Under the pieces are notes generated by a model. The model was not told where the DNA came from. It saw nothing but the letters and a program-made list of their open reading frames with translations, and made no database searches. Shown here piece after piece: positions 17,779-26,389 of a stretch of 64,000 bases of DNA (position 1 is its first letter; the number at the start of each line of letters is the position of its first letter). The translations under genes were made by a program, and so were the position numbers. The stretch comes from Ardenticatenales bacterium (GTDB lineage: Bacteria > Chloroflexota > Anaerolineae > Promineifilales > Promineifilaceae): NCBI GenBank assembly GCA_020634515.1, contig JACKBL010000001.1, forward strand, positions 1-64,000, given 5' to 3'.

Positions 17779-18696
17779 TCAAGTGCGCGCCAGCCCCAGC
17801 AGGGCAACCCAGGCGGCGATTTGCACGACGAGGGTGATGATCCAGATAAGGTAGGCCAGGGATGGCTCACGCCGCCACTGGTAGAAGAACCAGCCGATGA
17901 GGATGTTGATGAGGTAGGCGACGAGGCCACCTGCCGGCAAAAGAAAGAGGCTGAGGGGCGTGCCGAGGCGGATGACGTGACCAACGGCGTCTATTTGCAG
18001 GGGCGTCGGTGAGGGCAGGCGCTGATAGATAAAGGAAAGGTAGGCGAAGAGGAGAAGATTGACCAATGCCGGCAACAGCAGCAGCAAATGCGCCGTCTGA
18101 TCCTGCCAGATAGGCCAGTCCAACAAAAAGGGGCGCGACGGAGACGTGCGCGAGCGGGGAGCAAATCGGGCTGACTGCAAAGCGGCGACGGAGGCCTGAA
18201 AATTCTCCAGGTCGTAGGGGGAAACCGCGTAGGTGAGCGTGTCCGTAACCAGCAGGAGTTGCTGCGCCAGGGGGCGCGTGGCGTAGAAGCGGATGGGGTA
18301 GGCGCGCTCGTGGTCGATGATCTCCCCCTGGCCGATGTAGCAGCCGGGCCAGCGCAAGCCGCGAAAGCGACGCACCCGATCCAGGTCGCACCCGCGAACC
18401 AGGGCGCGAATATGGTCAAGGGGGATGGCCTGGGTGAGGCTGCCCCAGTCAATGATGAGGGTATCGGATTCGATGTGGTAGCGGGCATGGGGGAGGGTGT
18501 GGGTCAGGTAGCCAATGAGGAGGATGGCGGGCAGGGTGCAGAGCAGCAGCAGGCCGGAGAAGAAGGTGAGAAGGGAGATGGGCTGCGTGATCATGAAGAG
18601 CAGCAAGATCAGGTCGAGGAGGATGAGGGCCAGGGTGAGTAGAATGCCGGCAATCACGCCAGGCGACCGGGGTGGATGCGATACTAACATCAACAT
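17779..18696 (-). CDS. Membrane protein with a PH-like (bPH) domain
   Basis: About 305 residues from the ATG at 18696 (alternative at 18690). Two N-terminal helices are followed by a soluble segment resembling bacterial PH domains (ARYHIESDTLIIDWG...IPLDHIRALVRG...YPIRFYATRPLAQQLLLVTDTLTYAVSPYD), and then three C-terminal helices. A TACACT box lies only 6 bp before the ATG and there is no clear ribosome-binding site, suggesting leaderless expression. Function unknown; the operon partner is DUF92. Confidence 0.6.
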   Translation of the reverse strand: MLMLVSHPPRSPGVIAGILLTLALILLDLILLLFMITQPISLLTFFSGLLLLCTLPAILLIGYLTHTLPHARYHIESDTLIIDWGSLTQAIPLDHIRALVRGCDLDRVRRFRGLRWPGCYIGQGEIIDHERAYPIRFYATRPLAQQLLLVTDTLTYAVSPYDLENFQASVAALQSARFAPRSRTSPSRPFLLDWPIWQDQTAHLLLLLPALVNLLLFAYLSFIYQRLPSPTPLQIDAVGHVIRLGTPLSLFLLPAGGLVAYLINILIGWFFYQWRREPSLAYLIWIITLVVQIAAWVALLGLART

Positions 18697-18999
18697 GGGA
18701 GTGTAGCAAAGCAGGCGCGGATTGTCTATGATGCTGTCGGCAATTCGGCAATCTGCCGGCAATTCCCAATTTGGATCCCAATTGACGATGCCCAACCCGT
18801 CCCGCCTCGATGTGAAACCCCACAACATGAGCGTGCCGTCACATGACGCGCCGTATTACATTCAGCAGGATGGTGTATGATCTTTGACTATTTACCATCC
18901 TCGCGCCTTTCATGTACAATTTGCCCGACAGAAAAGCGATTCTGTTTAGTCAGTTTGCACAATGGGAGTTTTCTTCAATGTAGCCAAAGGAGTACTGAC
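18697..18999. other. Divergent promoter region before gdh
   Basis: No gene is visible. TACAAT at 18915-18920 is a plausible -10 for the glutamate dehydrogenase gene, giving a leader of about 75 bases. No good -35 at proper spacing was seen. One TGCCGGCA copy lies near 18752. Confidence 0.4.
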
Positions 19000-20250
19000 G
19001 TGTCTGAAAATCTTAATCCGTTTGCCATCGCGCAGGCGCAGTTTGACGAAGCGGCGGCGCTGTTGGAACTAGAACCAGCCATGCGCGCATTTTTGCGCGA
19101 ACCCATGCGCGAGTTTCATTTCACCATTCCCGTGCGTATGGATAATGGGGAGGTGAAAGTCTTTCGCGGCTATCGCGTGCAGTATAACGATGCACGCGGC
19201 CCCGCTAAAGGAGGTATTCGTTTTCACTACGAAGAGACCGTTGACACCGTGCGCGCCCTGGCGGCGTGGATGACGTGGAAAACGGCCGTAGTGGATATCC
19301 CCCTGGGCGGGGGCAAAGGGGGCGTCATTTGCGATCCCCGGGAACTGACGCCGACGGAGTTGGAACGCCTCAGCCGCGGCTATATGCGGGCGATTTCTCG
19401 CTACGTGGGGCTGACCCAGGACGTCCCCGCGCCGGACGTGTACACGACGCCGCAGATCATGGCCTGGATGATGGATGAGTATGAGTTTTTGCATGGTTAT
19501 CATGAGCCAGGCGTGATCACGGGCAAGCCGCTGCCCTTAGGCGGCTCGCTGGGGCGGGATGATGCCACCGCGCGCGGTGGTATTTTTACGGTGCGCGAGG
19601 CGGCGAAGGTATTGGGTATTAATTTGAAAGGGGCGACGGCGGCTATTCAGGGGTATGGGAATGCCGGCAGTTTCGCGCACAAACTGGCCGCCAACTTGCT
19701 GGGTATGAAGATCGTGGCCGTCAGCGACTCCCGCGGCGGCATCGTCAACTGGGATGGCCTGGACGTGGACGCGGTGATGGCGCACAAGAAGCGCACGCGC
19801 TCCGTCGTGGGGTTCCCCGGCAGCCAGGAAATCAGCAACGAGGGGCTGTTGGAGTTGGATGTGGATGTGTTGTTCCCGTCGGCGCTGGAGAACGTGATTA
19901 CGGCGGAAAATGCCGGCAACATCAAAGCCAAAATCAGCGCCGAACTCGCCAACGGTCCCACCACCCCTGAAGCGGACAAAATCCTGTTTGACAATGGCGT
20001 CTACGTGCTGCCGGACTTCCTCTGCAATGCCGGCGGCGTCACCGTTTCCTACTTCGAAATGGTGCAAAACGGATATCAATACTATTGGGACACCGACATG
20101 GTACACCAACGACTTGACCAAAAGATGACAGCCGCGTACCATGCAGTCCATAACATGGCCCAAAAATTCAACGTCAACAACCGCGTTGGGGCCTACTTGA
20201 TCTCCGTCAACCGCGTCGCCGAAGCCGTGCGGCTGCGTGGCTGGGTCTGA
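19000..20250 (+). CDS. Glu/Leu/Phe/Val dehydrogenase (glutamate dehydrogenase), copy 1
   Basis: Cytosolic oxidative deaminase interconverting glutamate and 2-oxoglutarate. I chose the GTG at 19000 (SENLNPFAIAQAQ) because AAAGGAG precedes it and the paralogue starts identically; this gives 416 residues, the family size. Visible motifs are the active-site PLGGGKGGV with its lysine, DVPAPDVYT, and the dinucleotide-binding GYGNAGSFA of the Rossmann domain. The closely similar copy 2 follows after 164 bp. Cofactor preference cannot be assigned safely. Confidence 0.93.
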   Translation: MSENLNPFAIAQAQFDEAAALLELEPAMRAFLREPMREFHFTIPVRMDNGEVKVFRGYRVQYNDARGPAKGGIRFHYEETVDTVRALAAWMTWKTAVVDIPLGGGKGGVICDPRELTPTELERLSRGYMRAISRYVGLTQDVPAPDVYTTPQIMAWMMDEYEFLHGYHEPGVITGKPLPLGGSLGRDDATARGGIFTVREAAKVLGINLKGATAAIQGYGNAGSFAHKLAANLLGMKIVAVSDSRGGIVNWDGLDVDAVMAHKKRTRSVVGFPGSQEISNEGLLELDVDVLFPSALENVITAENAGNIKAKISAELANGPTTPEADKILFDNGVYVLPDFLCNAGGVTVSYFEMVQNGYQYYWDTDMVHQRLDQKMTAAYHAVHNMAQKFNVNNRVGAYLISVNRVAEAVRLRGWV

Positions 20251-20316
20251 TCAACATCGCGGACGGCGGCGCAAGTCGCTTGCGTCCGCTTCACAATCGC
20301 ATCAACGCCAGAAACC

Positions 20317-20366
20317 TGACACGAATGCCGCGAATTGCCCTGGCGCAGTTCGTTGCATTCGTGTCA
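20317..20366. repeat. 12-bp inverted repeat between the two gdh genes
   Basis: TGACACGAATGC (20317-20328) and GCATTCGTGTCA (20355-20366) are perfect 12-bp arms separated by 26 bp. The hairpin lies 48 bp before the second gdh start and could be an operator, processing site or repeat remnant. A related phrase, TGACACGAATTCCGCGAAT, occurs near 34728, pointing to a dispersed repeat. Confidence 0.7.
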
Positions 20367-20414
20367 TTTCTGTCTCGTTGCTGCTCTTTCCATGACAACT
20401 GTCGGAGAAACAAC

Positions 20415-21665
20415 ATGAGTGAAAACCTGAACCCATTTGCCATCGCGCAGGCGCAATTAGATCAGGCCGCAAAGGTGCTGCAGCTCGACCCGGACATGCA
20501 CCAGTTTTTGCGGCAGCCCATGCGCGAATTCCACTTCACCATTCCCGTGAAGATGGACGACGGCGCCACCCAGATATTCCAGGGCTTCCGTGTGCAGTAC
20601 AACGACGCACGCGGCCCCGCCAAAGGGGGCATCCGCTTCCATCCGAAAGAAACCATCGACACCGTCAGGGCGCTGGCGGCATGGATGACGTGGAAAACGG
20701 CCGTAGCGGATATTCCTCTCGGCGGCGGCAAGGGGGGTGTCATTTGCGACCCGCGCCTGATGTCGCCCACGGAAAGGGAGCGACTCAGCCGCGGCTATAT
20801 GCGGAACATTGCCCGCTACGTGGGTCTGACGCAGGACGTGCCCGCGCCAGACGTACACACCAATCCGCAAATTATGGCCTGGATGCTTGATGAATATGAG
20901 GTGCTACGCGGCCATCGGGAATCAGGCGTTATCACCGGAAAGCCCGTGGAATTGGGGGGGTCTGCCGGCAGAACACCGGCCACGGCCCTCGGCGGCATTT
21001 TCACCATCCGCGAAGCAGCCACCGCCCTCGACCTCAACCTCAACGGGGCCACCTGCGCCATTCAAGGCTACGGCAACGTTGGCTCCTTCGCCCACCAGCT
21101 CGCCGCCAGCGTCCTGGGACTGAAAGTGGTGGCCATCAGCGATGAATATGGCGGCATCTACAACAGCAACGGCCTGGATTACGATGACGTTTCTACTTAT
21201 GTGAAACGCAATGGCCGCCTGACGGACTATCCGCGGGCGGAGGCGATTGATAACAAAAACCTGTTGGAACTGGATGTGGATATTCTCATTCCCGCGGCTA
21301 TCGAGAACCAGATCACGGCGGCGAATGCGCACAATATCCGCGCCCGCATCATCGCCGAACTCGCCAACGGCCCCACCACGCCCGAGGCGGATGCGATCCT
21401 GGCGGATAAGGGGGTCTATACCATTCCCGACTTCCTCTGCAACGCCGGCGGCGTCACCGTTTCCTACTTTGAGATGGTGCAAAACGCTTACCAATACTAC
21501 TGGGATGAAGCGCTGGTCAATGAACGCCTGGACAAAAAGATGACGACGGCGTTCTGGGCTGTGCATGAGATGGCGCAGCAGCGCAATGTGAGCACGCGCG
21601 TGGCTGCGTACCTGGTGGCCGTGCAGCGCGTGGCCGAGGCGGTCCGGCTGCGGGGCTGGGTCTGA
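20415..21665 (+). CDS. Glu/Leu/Phe/Val dehydrogenase (glutamate dehydrogenase), copy 2
   Basis: Second 416-residue paralogue, collinear with copy 1 end to end without an indel by eye. It starts at the ATG at 20415 with GGAG upstream. It keeps PLGGGKGGV, DVPAPDVHT and GYGNVGSFA. Differences are concentrated after the Rossmann glycine motif (AISDEYGGIYNSNG against AVSDSRGGIVNWDG), so the copies could differ in cofactor or regulation, or form hetero-oligomers as in some thermophiles. A strong terminator follows. Confidence 0.93.
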   Translation: MSENLNPFAIAQAQLDQAAKVLQLDPDMHQFLRQPMREFHFTIPVKMDDGATQIFQGFRVQYNDARGPAKGGIRFHPKETIDTVRALAAWMTWKTAVADIPLGGGKGGVICDPRLMSPTERERLSRGYMRNIARYVGLTQDVPAPDVHTNPQIMAWMLDEYEVLRGHRESGVITGKPVELGGSAGRTPATALGGIFTIREAATALDLNLNGATCAIQGYGNVGSFAHQLAASVLGLKVVAISDEYGGIYNSNGLDYDDVSTYVKRNGRLTDYPRAEAIDNKNLLELDVDILIPAAIENQITAANAHNIRARIIAELANGPTTPEADAILADKGVYTIPDFLCNAGGVTVSYFEMVQNAYQYYWDEALVNERLDKKMTTAFWAVHEMAQQRNVSTRVAAYLVAVQRVAEAVRLRGWV

Positions 21666-21697
21666 TAACCCCAACAGCTACGGAAGGCAAAACAGTG

Positions 21698-21743
21698 CCT
21701 CGCCGGTCATTGTCATGGTGACCGGCGAGGTGTTTTGTTTTTT
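21698..21743 (+). terminator. Intrinsic terminator after the gdh pair
   Basis: Perfect 12-bp stem CCTCGCCGGTCA/TGACCGGCGAGG (21698-21709 and 21719-21730) followed by the T-rich run TGTTTTGTTTTTT. It closes the gdh unit. Confidence 0.9.
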
Positions 21744-21975
21744 GGGGGATGGGGTGGGGATCTGTCATGCTGAACCCCGCGATGTGGGAAAGCCCCTTTT
21801 TTTCGTGCCGGCATCGAAGACACCCGATATTCACGCCACACGGTCAAACACGAGCAAATCCTAGACCAGATGTGCTAAAATTTTAAGGTTGGCGGCCTTT
21901 AATTTCGCGGTCATTTGTGGGATAATACCGTGCTTAAGGGATCCTGTTTGTAGCCAAAAACAGAAGGAGAAAATC

Positions 21976-22404
21976 ATGTACCAAAAACTTATTCTCGTTG
22001 GAAATCTGGGGCGCGACCCGGAAATGCGCTATATGCCTGATGGCACAGCCGTCACCAGTTTCAGCATCGCGGCCAGCCGCCGCTGGACGGATCGCAACAC
22101 CGGGCAGCCGGTGGAAGAGACTACCTGGTTCCGCGTCAGTGTCTGGGGCCGCCAGGCGGAAACAGCCAACCAATATCTGAGCAAAGGCCGCCGCGTTTTA
22201 GTGGAAGGCTCGCTAGTTCCGGATCGGGCAACGGGAAGCCCTCGCCTTTTCACACGCCAGGATGGAACAGTGGGCGCCTCCTTTGAAGTCCGGGCGGATA
22301 CGGTTCGCTTCCTGGGCGGCGGGCGCGAAGAGGGTGGCTACGCCGACGACGAGTACAGCGGGGCCGGCGCGGCGGCGCAAGAAGAGGACGACATTCCCTT
22401 CTAG
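21976..22404 (+). CDS. ssb: Single-stranded DNA-binding protein
   Basis: Homotetrameric OB-fold protein protecting ssDNA in replication and repair. It has 142 residues from the ATG at 21976, with AAGGAG 6 bp upstream. The OB-fold begins MYQKLILVGNLGRDPEMRY, continues through FSIAASRRW and TTWFRVSVWGRQAE, and a Gly/acidic linker leads to the conserved acidic tip EEDDIPF that binds partner proteins. The longer upstream frame is unneeded. GATAAT near 21922 is a possible -10. Confidence 0.96.
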   Translation: MYQKLILVGNLGRDPEMRYMPDGTAVTSFSIAASRRWTDRNTGQPVEETTWFRVSVWGRQAETANQYLSKGRRVLVEGSLVPDRATGSPRLFTRQDGTVGASFEVRADTVRFLGGGREEGGYADDEYSGAGAAAQEEDDIPF

Positions 22405-22472
22405 TCCATTGGAAAAGCGAGGCGAGGCGCGCCGGGCAGGTGCGCCGCGCCTGCTTTTTGCGGTCAATCAGC

Positions 22473-22913
22473 ATGACTTATTTCGCCGACCTCTCGCCGT
22501 ACACGTATCATGCCCGCAGCCAGCGCGAAAACACCTGGAACGTGGGCTGGCTGGACGCAGCGCACCCGTTTTCACGCGGCGAGGTCTCCGCCCCGTTTCT
22601 GAGCCAACTTTGGGCCTTCTGCGGCGCTCCCGTGGTGCAAATGCGCGGGTTTCATACCTGCGAACTGTGTAACGCGGATGGACTTGAGATGCTTGTGGTG
22701 CAACGCGATGGAGAATCGCGGCGTCTGGGGGCGGCGGAGATTCGCGTTTTTGCGCCGGATGGCCGTGTCTACGCCGCGCCTGACCTGATTTACCATTACG
22801 TGGCCGTGCATGGTTATTGCCCGCCGGATGCCTTTGTCACGGCGGTTTTGGAAGGGCCGCAGCCAGGGACGGATACCTATGAGCGGCTTGTCGCGGAGAG
22901 CGGTCTGGGGTGA
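22473..22913 (+). CDS. Conserved protein of unknown function (DLSPY type)
   Basis: A 146-residue soluble protein from the ATG at 22473 (MTYFADLSPYTYH). The opening Y-F-x-DLSPYTY followed by T-x-NVGWLD resembles a small family of uncharacterised proteins, but I cannot give it a function. A CELC pair sits at about residue 67. It lies 68 bp after ssb on the same strand and ends at a terminator, so it may share the ssb transcript. Confidence 0.7.
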   Translation: MTYFADLSPYTYHARSQRENTWNVGWLDAAHPFSRGEVSAPFLSQLWAFCGAPVVQMRGFHTCELCNADGLEMLVVQRDGESRRLGAAEIRVFAPDGRVYAAPDLIYHYVAVHGYCPPDAFVTAVLEGPQPGTDTYERLVAESGLG

Positions 22914-22928
22914 ATGGAAGCACAACGG

Positions 22929-22957
22929 CAGCCCACCATTTGGTGGGCTGTTTTTTT
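22929..22957 (+). terminator. Intrinsic terminator between convergent genes
   Basis: Perfect stem CAGCCCACC/GGTGGGCTG with a 4-base loop, followed by seven T residues on the + strand (22951-22957). It ends the ssb-side unit and faces the helicase gene ending at 22963. Confidence 0.93.
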
Positions 22958-22962
22958 GGGGG

Positions 22963-25521
22963 TTACGCTTGCAGGCGGCGCAGCAGGCGGCGGGTTACTG
23001 TTTTGGTATCCGGGCCGATGTCGCCAGGGGGGCCGACGCAGGCGGGGCAGCCATCGCGGCAGGCGCAGTCGTTGACCAGCTCCAATGCCGCCGCCAGCAG
23101 GTCGCGGCGTCGTTGGAAAAGTCGCTGGCTGAAGCCAATGCCGGCAGGAACCCGCTCATAAATCACCACCGTCGGGAAAAGGGTTAGCGGGCTACGCGCC
23201 TCCACGCTCACCTCAATGTCGCCGGGGTCGCACATGAGGAACAGAGGGGCCAGATTCCGCAGCGCATAAGCCAACCCGCCCAACGCGGACCGCGTCTGCT
23301 GCCCCTCCTCGGCGCGGCGATGGCAGGCGGGGCACAATGTCACCAGATTGTCTGGGTGATTGGCGCGGGCATAGAAGGCGTCGTCGGGGGGGAGATCGGG
23401 CGGCCAATCCCAGACAAATTCGCGGAACGGACGCACATGATGCACATGCAATCCCTGGCCGGGCGCGGCAGACGCACCACAGTTGCGGCATTGATGGCCG
23501 TCCCGATCCAGCACCAGGCGGCGCTGTCGCGCCCAGTCTGGGCCATAATCGTTGGGAGCCAATAGCACGCCTTCAGCGATCAGGGTGTCCGTCACCTCCG
23601 GCCCCAGCACCATCCAGTAAGCCGTGGTTTCCAGCGTCGTTTGCGGCAGGTCAATCGGCCCGTACCCCAGCGTTTCGTGCGTATATCGCTTGACCAGGCG
23701 GTAGCCGGTGGCTTGCGTGACCACTGTGGCTTCTCCGTAGGCATGAAGAATGCCGGCATCCGTCGTTTCCACTTCAGGAGCCAGGCGCGTGATCTGCGTG
23801 GTGGCGGATGCGCGGGTGTAATAATCCACATCCAGAGGGCGCACCTGGGCCAGCCGGCCTTCCCAGTCGAAACGCTCAACCAGGTAGGTGCGGGCCTGGT
23901 GCATGTAAATGGCTCCTTCGTAGACCACGACGGGGGCGGTTTCCAGGTCCAGTTCGCCAATGACCACGGGGCGCGGTCCGCTAATGTCCTGGACGACGAC
24001 GGTCTCCTGGCTACTGGTACGCAAGGAGAACTGGTGCGCGGGCACGCCTTCGCCGAGGTAGTGAGTCTGGCGACGGGTCTGGTGCATCATGCCGGCATCC
24101 ACCAGCGTCCGCAGCAGATCATCCACCACGCCGAACGCCCCAAATGACTCACCGGCGACAAACGGCAACTCATACGCGGCGCACAATAGATGGTTCACCA
24201 GCAAACGCGCATTGTCGGGATTGATCAGCGCATTCTCCGGCGAGCGGCCAAAAAGATAGCGCGGGTGTTTGCAGATGTACTGGTCCAGCGCGCCGCTGCC
24301 GGCCACCAACAGAACAGCCGCGGCGGCCTCGTCCGCCTCGCCGACACGGCGACCCGCCCGGCCCGCCTGCTGCCAGGCAGCGGCGATGGAACCCGGATAC
24401 CCCGCCAGCACCGCCGCCGCCAGCGCGCCAATGTCCACCCCTAACTCCAGCGCATTGGTGGCCACCACGCCCATAACCTGACCCTGACGCAATCCACTCT
24501 CAATCTCGCGCCGCTCCAGAGGCAGGTAGCCACCGCGATAGCCGCGGATCTGGCGCGGATCTTGTCCCGCGGCGCGGGCGTCGTCCTGGAGGTAGGTCAG
24601 GAGCAGTTCTACCGTCTGGCGCGCACGGGCGAAAACGACCGTTTGCACGTTGTGGCGCAAGAAGAGGGTGGCGGCATCGCGGGCGGCCAGAATCATGCTC
24701 TGGCGCAGCCCCAGCGATTCATCCACGACGGGAGGATTATAGAGGATGAAGTGTTTGCGGGCGCTGGGTGCGCCGTTGTCGCGCTCATCGACGAGGTGGA
24801 AAGGCAATTCCACCAGGCGGCGGGCGTGTTCGCGGGGGTTGGCGATAGTGGCGGAACAGCAGATAAACTGGGGCTGGCTGCCATAGAACTGGCAGAGACG
24901 CCGCAGGCGGCGCAGGACGTTGGCGACGTGGCTGCCAAAGACGCCGCGGTAGGCGTGGATTTCGTCGATGACGATGAATTGCAGGTTGCTGAGGAGGGTA
25001 CGCCAGGTGGGGTGGAAGGGGAGAATGCCGGCATGGAGCATATCCGGGTTGGTGATCACGATACTCCCTTGCTGTCGTACCTGCCGCCGCTGGTTTTGTG
25101 GCGTGTCGCCGTCGTAGGGATGGACGGTCACGGGGAGCTGCCCCGTCTGGATCAACTGGGCTGTATCGGCGAACTGGTCGTGGGCCAGGGCTTTGGTGGG
25201 GAACAGGTAGAGGGCGCAGCCGTGCGGCTGGGTGAGGAGCCGCTGCAAAACGGGCACAGTGTAGCAGAGCGATTTGCCGGAAGCGGTGGCGGTGGCGATG
25301 ACCACGTTTTCGCCGGAGAGTGCGGCGTCGATGGCGCGCGCTTGATGGGTGTAGAATTCGTCCAGGCCCCGTTGATGGAGGGCGTGTGTTAATGCCGGCA
25401 TCAATTCCCCAGAGATAGGGGCATACCGTGCCGTCCGCGCCGGGAGTTGCTGCCAGGCGGATACCTGGCGCATAAAGTCATGATTGCGGCGTAAGCCGTT
25501 TAGGATTTCGTCTACGGACAT
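22963..25521 (-). CDS. MrfA/YprA-type superfamily 2 DNA helicase with an embedded HNH domain
   Basis: An 852-residue helicase starting at the ATG at 25521 (a GTG 9 bp upstream is an alternative). The first RecA domain has the Q-region FYTHQARAI, Walker A TATASGKS (about 77-82) and DEIHAYRG (about 184). The second has TNALELGVDIG and QQAGRAGRR. The C-terminal part is DUF1998-like, with the four-cysteine cluster CACRDGCPAC near residues 817-828 that MrfA uses for metal binding. Inserted at about 660-730 is an HNH nuclease-like module: CRNCG, HVHHVRPF, then NLVTLCPACHRR. MrfA proteins repair mitomycin-type DNA damage; the insertion suggests a nuclease or DNA-binding addition. Confidence 0.9.
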   Translation of the reverse strand: MSVDEILNGLRRNHDFMRQVSAWQQLPARTARYAPISGELMPALTHALHQRGLDEFYTHQARAIDAALSGENVVIATATASGKSLCYTVPVLQRLLTQPHGCALYLFPTKALAHDQFADTAQLIQTGQLPVTVHPYDGDTPQNQRRQVRQQGSIVITNPDMLHAGILPFHPTWRTLLSNLQFIVIDEIHAYRGVFGSHVANVLRRLRRLCQFYGSQPQFICCSATIANPREHARRLVELPFHLVDERDNGAPSARKHFILYNPPVVDESLGLRQSMILAARDAATLFLRHNVQTVVFARARQTVELLLTYLQDDARAAGQDPRQIRGYRGGYLPLERREIESGLRQGQVMGVVATNALELGVDIGALAAAVLAGYPGSIAAAWQQAGRAGRRVGEADEAAAAVLLVAGSGALDQYICKHPRYLFGRSPENALINPDNARLLVNHLLCAAYELPFVAGESFGAFGVVDDLLRTLVDAGMMHQTRRQTHYLGEGVPAHQFSLRTSSQETVVVQDISGPRPVVIGELDLETAPVVVYEGAIYMHQARTYLVERFDWEGRLAQVRPLDVDYYTRASATTQITRLAPEVETTDAGILHAYGEATVVTQATGYRLVKRYTHETLGYGPIDLPQTTLETTAYWMVLGPEVTDTLIAEGVLLAPNDYGPDWARQRRLVLDRDGHQCRNCGASAAPGQGLHVHHVRPFREFVWDWPPDLPPDDAFYARANHPDNLVTLCPACHRRAEEGQQTRSALGGLAYALRNLAPLFLMCDPGDIEVSVEARSPLTLFPTVVIYERVPAGIGFSQRLFQRRRDLLAAALELVNDCACRDGCPACVGPPGDIGPDTKTVTRRLLRRLQA

Positions 25522-25616
25522 CGTGTACACCCATCCCGATTTTATCAGGTCTCGCGGGCTTCGCTATGGTGGGGGGCGGTTGCCTTGCCGGAAGCTGTTT
25601 TGCCGCCAAACGATAC

Positions 25617-25705
25617 TGGCTGTCCGCAATTAAGTTAGCGGAAATGTGCGGACACCTTGTCAGTAATCGTCCGTAAAAAGGGTGAGGTTATTTTCGGACG
25701 GTTGC
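25617..25705 (+). repeat. Two-hairpin repeat family A, copy 1
   Basis: Hairpin 1 has arms TGTCCGC/GCGGACA and hairpin 2 has arms CGTCCG/CGGACG. The conserved linkers are CAATTAAGTTAG-like, CTTGTCAGTAA, and GAGGTTATTTT. A second copy lies at 48508-48595 on the opposite strand with matched changes in hairpin 1. It lies between the helicase promoter and the origin. Confidence 0.75.
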
Positions 25706-25746
25706 ATAGTATTATTATTTGTCCCGTAACTATTCACGTCTCCGAG

Positions 25747-25805
25747 AGATTGGACCAATTTTGTAGACATCAATAAGATTCAACCAGAGCAAATTGGTCC
25801 AATCT
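25747..25805. repeat. 15-bp inverted repeat beside the origin
   Basis: AGATTGGACCAATTT (25747-25761) and AAATTGGTCCAATCT (25791-25805) are perfect arms separated by 29 bp. It could be a protein-binding site at the edge of oriC, a regulatory site for the helicase, or the remnant of a mobile-element end. No neighbouring feature explains it. Confidence 0.75.
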
Positions 25806-25883
25806 GGGCAGATGACCTGTATAGTCACTTTGTCCCCATATTTTTCCCAGAGTCATTATTCCTTAGCAGTATGTAGTAGGGGG

Positions 25884-26290
25884 TGTGGATATGTGTATAA
25901 GCCACGTCGCCGCCCAAATGTGGGTGTCTTATCCGCGCGTGTCCTAGATGTTGGCTGCCCCGCCCGCCCGCGGCGGCGGGGCCTTGTGGATAACCGCGCC
26001 TGGTGTTGGGGAAAAGGGAAATGGCGCTGATCTGGCGCTTTTGGCGAGGGGGGCGCTATGTGCGTGTTGCCGGCAATATAACCCTATATGTAGGAGCGAG
26101 GACGGGGGGAGTGGATGCCGGCATTTTCCCCGGTTATCCACGAATCAATCAGGTTTTCCACAACTTTCTCCCACTTATCCACAGAACAGAGATGATGGAA
26201 GGCGGATGGCAAAGGGCAGATCATCGCCCCGCGTCCCTATTCACTTACCCGCCCCCGCTAAGGAATGATGATGAAATATAGTAGAAATTA
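25884..26290. other. Replication origin (oriC) candidate with DnaA boxes
   Basis: Cluster of sites matching TTATNCACA on both strands next to dnaA: TGTGGATAT 25884-25892 (one mismatch), TGTGTATAA 25892-25900 (perfect to TTATNCACA), TGTGGATAA 25985-25993 (perfect), TTATCCACG 26134-26142, TTTTCCACA 26154-26162, and TTATCCACA 26175-26183 (perfect). AT-rich stretches for duplex opening lie at about 25705-25730 and 26265-26291. The region is gene-free and sits at the 3-prime end of dnaA. Box density and position are typical of bacterial origins. Confidence 0.85.
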
Positions 26291-26308
26291 CATCGTCAGT
26301 TTGAAGGA

Positions 26309-26346
26309 ACACAAAAGGCCGATCCGCATGGATCGGCCTTTTGTGT
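26309..26346 (-). terminator. Intrinsic terminator of dnaA
   Basis: Perfect 17-bp stem ACACAAAAGGCCGATCC/GGATCGGCCTTTTGTGT with a GCAT loop, 44 bp after the dnaA stop. The T-rich 3-prime arm serves both directions, so it also insulates oriC. Confidence 0.88.
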
Positions 26347-26389
26347 GCGCCGGGTTGCCAGCCCCGACGCGGCGTGCGTGTCGTGAGTT

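Noticed and set aside
17760..17984. N-terminal extension of the DUF92 protein
   Set aside because: The upstream 75 codons are Ser/Pro-rich, overlap the PH-like gene and have no family similarity; the ATG at 17759 gives the normal DUF92 start.
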